From Virgibacillus aidingensis (GTDB lineage Bacteria; Bacillota; Bacilli; Bacillales; Amphibacillaceae), in contig NZ_WIXN01000012.1 of NCBI RefSeq assembly GCF_010994035.1, positions 57,503-121,502 of the forward strand: a DNA stretch of 64,000 bases, written 5' to 3'. The notes below the pieces were generated by a model that saw only the letters and a program-made list of their open reading frames with translations, was not told the DNA's origin and made no database searches. Positions 62,648 through 64,000 of the stretch are shown here, piece by piece. Both the position numbers and the translations under genes were made by a program. Numbering within the stretch: the stretch's first letter is position 1; every line of letters starts with the position of its first letter.

Positions 62648-63082
62648 TTATAACTTTTTTGTAAAACAAATAACACGATTGGCTTCAGTAAATCCCAATT
62701 TAAGATGCATTGCCAAGCTTTCTTTATTTTCCAGTTCACAGTCGCTGGCAAACTCACTGCATCCTTTTTGTTTTGCCCAATTCTCACAAAATCCGACTAA
62801 ATTTTTGCCAATACCTTGTTTACGGAAGGCCTCTTTTACCTACAATCCCTCCAAATACCCCACAGGGCTGGAACTTGTCCCTTCCACATAATCATATCGC
62901 AGTTGGCATTGAGCAAACCCAATTGTATTATTATTATCATAGGCCAAAATTACAGCTGCTTCAGGCTGGATAATTAGTTGTTTCATGTCTTCTATTAATT
63001 CTTCTAAAGTGTGTCCGGGCCAGAGCATTAAAGCAAGATGTGCAGCTTCTTTTGATTCCTGCAATGTCGCCTCTCTCAGCAT
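62648..63082 (-). pseudogene. AAC(6')-like aminoglycoside acetyltransferase broken by an in-frame stop
   Basis: ATG 63082 follows GAGGAGG. The frame runs to a TAG at 62840-62842 (codon 81) and then, in the same frame, on to TAA at 62648. Joined, it gives a 144-residue AAC(6')/GNAT protein: MLREATLQESKEAAHLALML, FAQCQLRYDYVEGTSSSPVG, VKEAFRKQGIGKNLVGFCEN and LGFTEANRVICFTKKL. The acetyl-CoA loop RKQGIGKNL lies after the stop. So it is a single nonsense mutation in an otherwise intact gene, or a sequencing error. Confidence 0.85.
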
Positions 63083-63104
63083 ATGAAACCTCCTCGATTC
63101 GGAC

Positions 63105-63560
63105 CTATTTGTGAACTACTTTAAACCGCTCACATACCACTGATATTTTATCATGAAATTCTCTGTTTATAGCATCCAACTCTTTCTTGAAAAAAGTTTC
63201 ATGAACATCACGCCAGTACACTAACGAACGGTCCCCTTCCCCTTCCAGATAGGCATGTTCTTCGGTGACTTCATCAAAAGGCACAACTTCTACAGACGTG
63301 GTTTCCACGATAGCAACAGCTTTTCCCTCTCCATCCAGGATTATATTATAAAGACCAGCATACGGCAGCGGCTCATCTTCCAATTCGTATAGTATATAAT
63401 TGGAAGCCGTTGCAGTTTTCTTTTCCTCCAGTACCAGTTTTGCAAGTTCATCCGCCATTTCTTTTGAATCGCCAAATGCCCACGCTTCATAATCTTTTGG
63501 CGCGTTTGGATTTATTTTTCTATAATCTTCCCATAATTGAATGACTGTTTTATCTTCCAT
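63105..63560 (-). CDS. ASCH domain protein
   Basis: A 151-residue ASCH (PUA-like) protein, with AFGDSKEMADELAKLVLEEKKTATAS and AIVETTSVEVVPFDEVTEEHAYLEGEGDRSLVYWRDVHETFF, the domain core. ASCH proteins bind RNA or act on modified nucleosides. ATG 63560 follows AGGAG. It lies 22 nt upstream of the AAC(6')-like remnant on the same strand, so both may have been one operon. Confidence 0.88.
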   Translation of the reverse strand: MEDKTVIQLWEDYRKINPNAPKDYEAWAFGDSKEMADELAKLVLEEKKTATASNYILYELEDEPLPYAGLYNIILDGEGKAVAIVETTSVEVVPFDEVTEEHAYLEGEGDRSLVYWRDVHETFFKKELDAINREFHDKISVVCERFKVVHK

Positions 63561-63796
63561 GTGTTCTCCTGCTTTCTGTAGAAAATGATACTTGTATTCT
63601 TACATGATTCCTCCACATTTTACCTATGCAAAATATATTCTATCGAGGCTGAATTTGTACTCTTCTGAAAAAGTATGCGATAATAATAGAATTTTTTCCC
63701 AGGTAGGAAGTGGTCGGGGTTTTAGCCTTGATTACAACTGCGACAAACTTGGAAGTGGCTGTTATCGATATAACAGTGGTCATGTTATCGAAGCGT

Positions 63797-63881
63797 AAAA
63801 AAGGACTTTCCTTCTGACCGCAACAGAAGAAAGTCCAAAACTAAACCCGGAGAGGATTAATTTCCTCACCATTGCATTCTG
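63797..63881 (-). ncRNA. candidate small RNA, about 85 nt
   Basis: A minus-strand promoter (TTGTTT, 17 nt, TATAAT at 63888-63916) drives a stretch with no useful frame. It folds into one hairpin (GGTGAGGA-N6-TCCTCTCC, about 63848-63871) and a terminator (GGACTTTC...GAAAGTCC-T6, 63797-63836). Two hairpins, a sharp promoter and a terminator 85 nt apart are typical of a trans-acting small RNA. The family is not recognised. Confidence 0.5.
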
Positions 63882-63887
63882 CAAATT

Positions 63888-63916
63888 ATTATATAATGAA
63901 TATGCAAAATAAACAA
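63888..63916 (-). promoter_or_regulatory. promoter of the candidate small RNA
   Basis: TTGTTT (63911-63916), 17-nt spacer and TATAAT (63888-63893) on the minus strand. Nothing else is recognised from here to the right edge. Confidence 0.55.
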
Positions 63917-64000
63917 GAATATGTTGTTGATGGATTGAGTCAAGTACTTGTGGGAGATTTTTAAAGTCCCTTATTTTGTATCGTTTAGTCCGTTCTTTGA

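Overview
The window is about 64 kb of a low-GC Gram-positive chromosome. It most likely comes from a salt- or alkali-adapted member of the Bacillaceae, of the Oceanobacillus/Virgibacillus/Lentibacillus type. The evidence is the AGGAGG-type ribosome binding sites with frequent TTG and GTG starts, sigma-A promoters, an S-box riboswitch, Bacillus-type genes (gltC, katE, ktrC, cypC, yqjF, a Bce module), and a heavy Na+/K+ toolkit: an Mrp antiporter operon, an NhaC-type antiporter, a NaChBac-type sodium channel and a Ktr potassium system. The genus is an inference. No phage, insertion sequence, CRISPR array, rRNA or tRNA was recognised.

Layout. 0-10 kb: 5' end of a SWIM zinc-finger gene, an MFS exporter, a Cu/Zn superoxide dismutase lipoprotein, a DoxX protein, a GntR-controlled ABC operon with a 20-bp palindromic operator, a YhaQ/YhaP-like ABC exporter, and a two-gene nucleotidyltransferase unit. 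10-24 kb: a flavin reductase, small membrane proteins, an SH3b-amidase, divergent gltC and gdhA sharing a palindromic operator, DUF3137/LemA, DUF421, fdhD, an NhaC antiporter, a large catalase and a diguanylate cyclase. 24-29 kb: a complete Bce-type antimicrobial-peptide sensing and resistance module beside a decayed acetyltransferase. 29-41 kb: an RlmN methyltransferase of lactic-acid-bacterial type, a luciferase-like oxidoreductase, the sodium channel, ktr genes, an Erm methyltransferase with an unannotated leader peptide and attenuators, a nucleotidyltransferase, a tiny glycine-rich membrane protein, a CYP152 peroxygenase, a 52-bp tandem hairpin array, and WrbA. 41-55 kb: HtpX behind a palindrome-covered promoter, a TM-helix channel-like protein, YqjF, GNAT, an ECF sigma/anti-sigma pair, the mrpABCDEFG operon and a universal stress protein. 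55-64 kb: DUF3231, an ArsR/MFS pair, a SAM-riboswitch operon (cyclase plus YxjG-type MetE), a coiled-coil/3D-domain cell-wall protein, a frameshifted SpeG-like gene, an AAC(6')-like gene broken by an in-frame stop, an ASCH protein and a candidate small RNA.

How the genes work together. Three themes recur. (1) Ion homeostasis: Mrp, NhaC, the sodium channel and Ktr fit a sodium-cycling cell. (2) Antibiotic and envelope defence: Erm with its leader, the Bce module, an ArsR-controlled MFS exporter, an ECF sigma pair, HtpX, and remnants of acetyltransferases. (3) Redox and nitrogen/sulfur metabolism: SOD, catalase, WrbA, GltC/GdhA and the S-box operon. The best signals beyond gene calling are the erm leader with an RLR stalling peptide and two terminators, the 52-bp hairpin array, the gltC-gdhA regulatory region, two candidate small transcripts, and three acetyltransferase genes each disabled in a different way.
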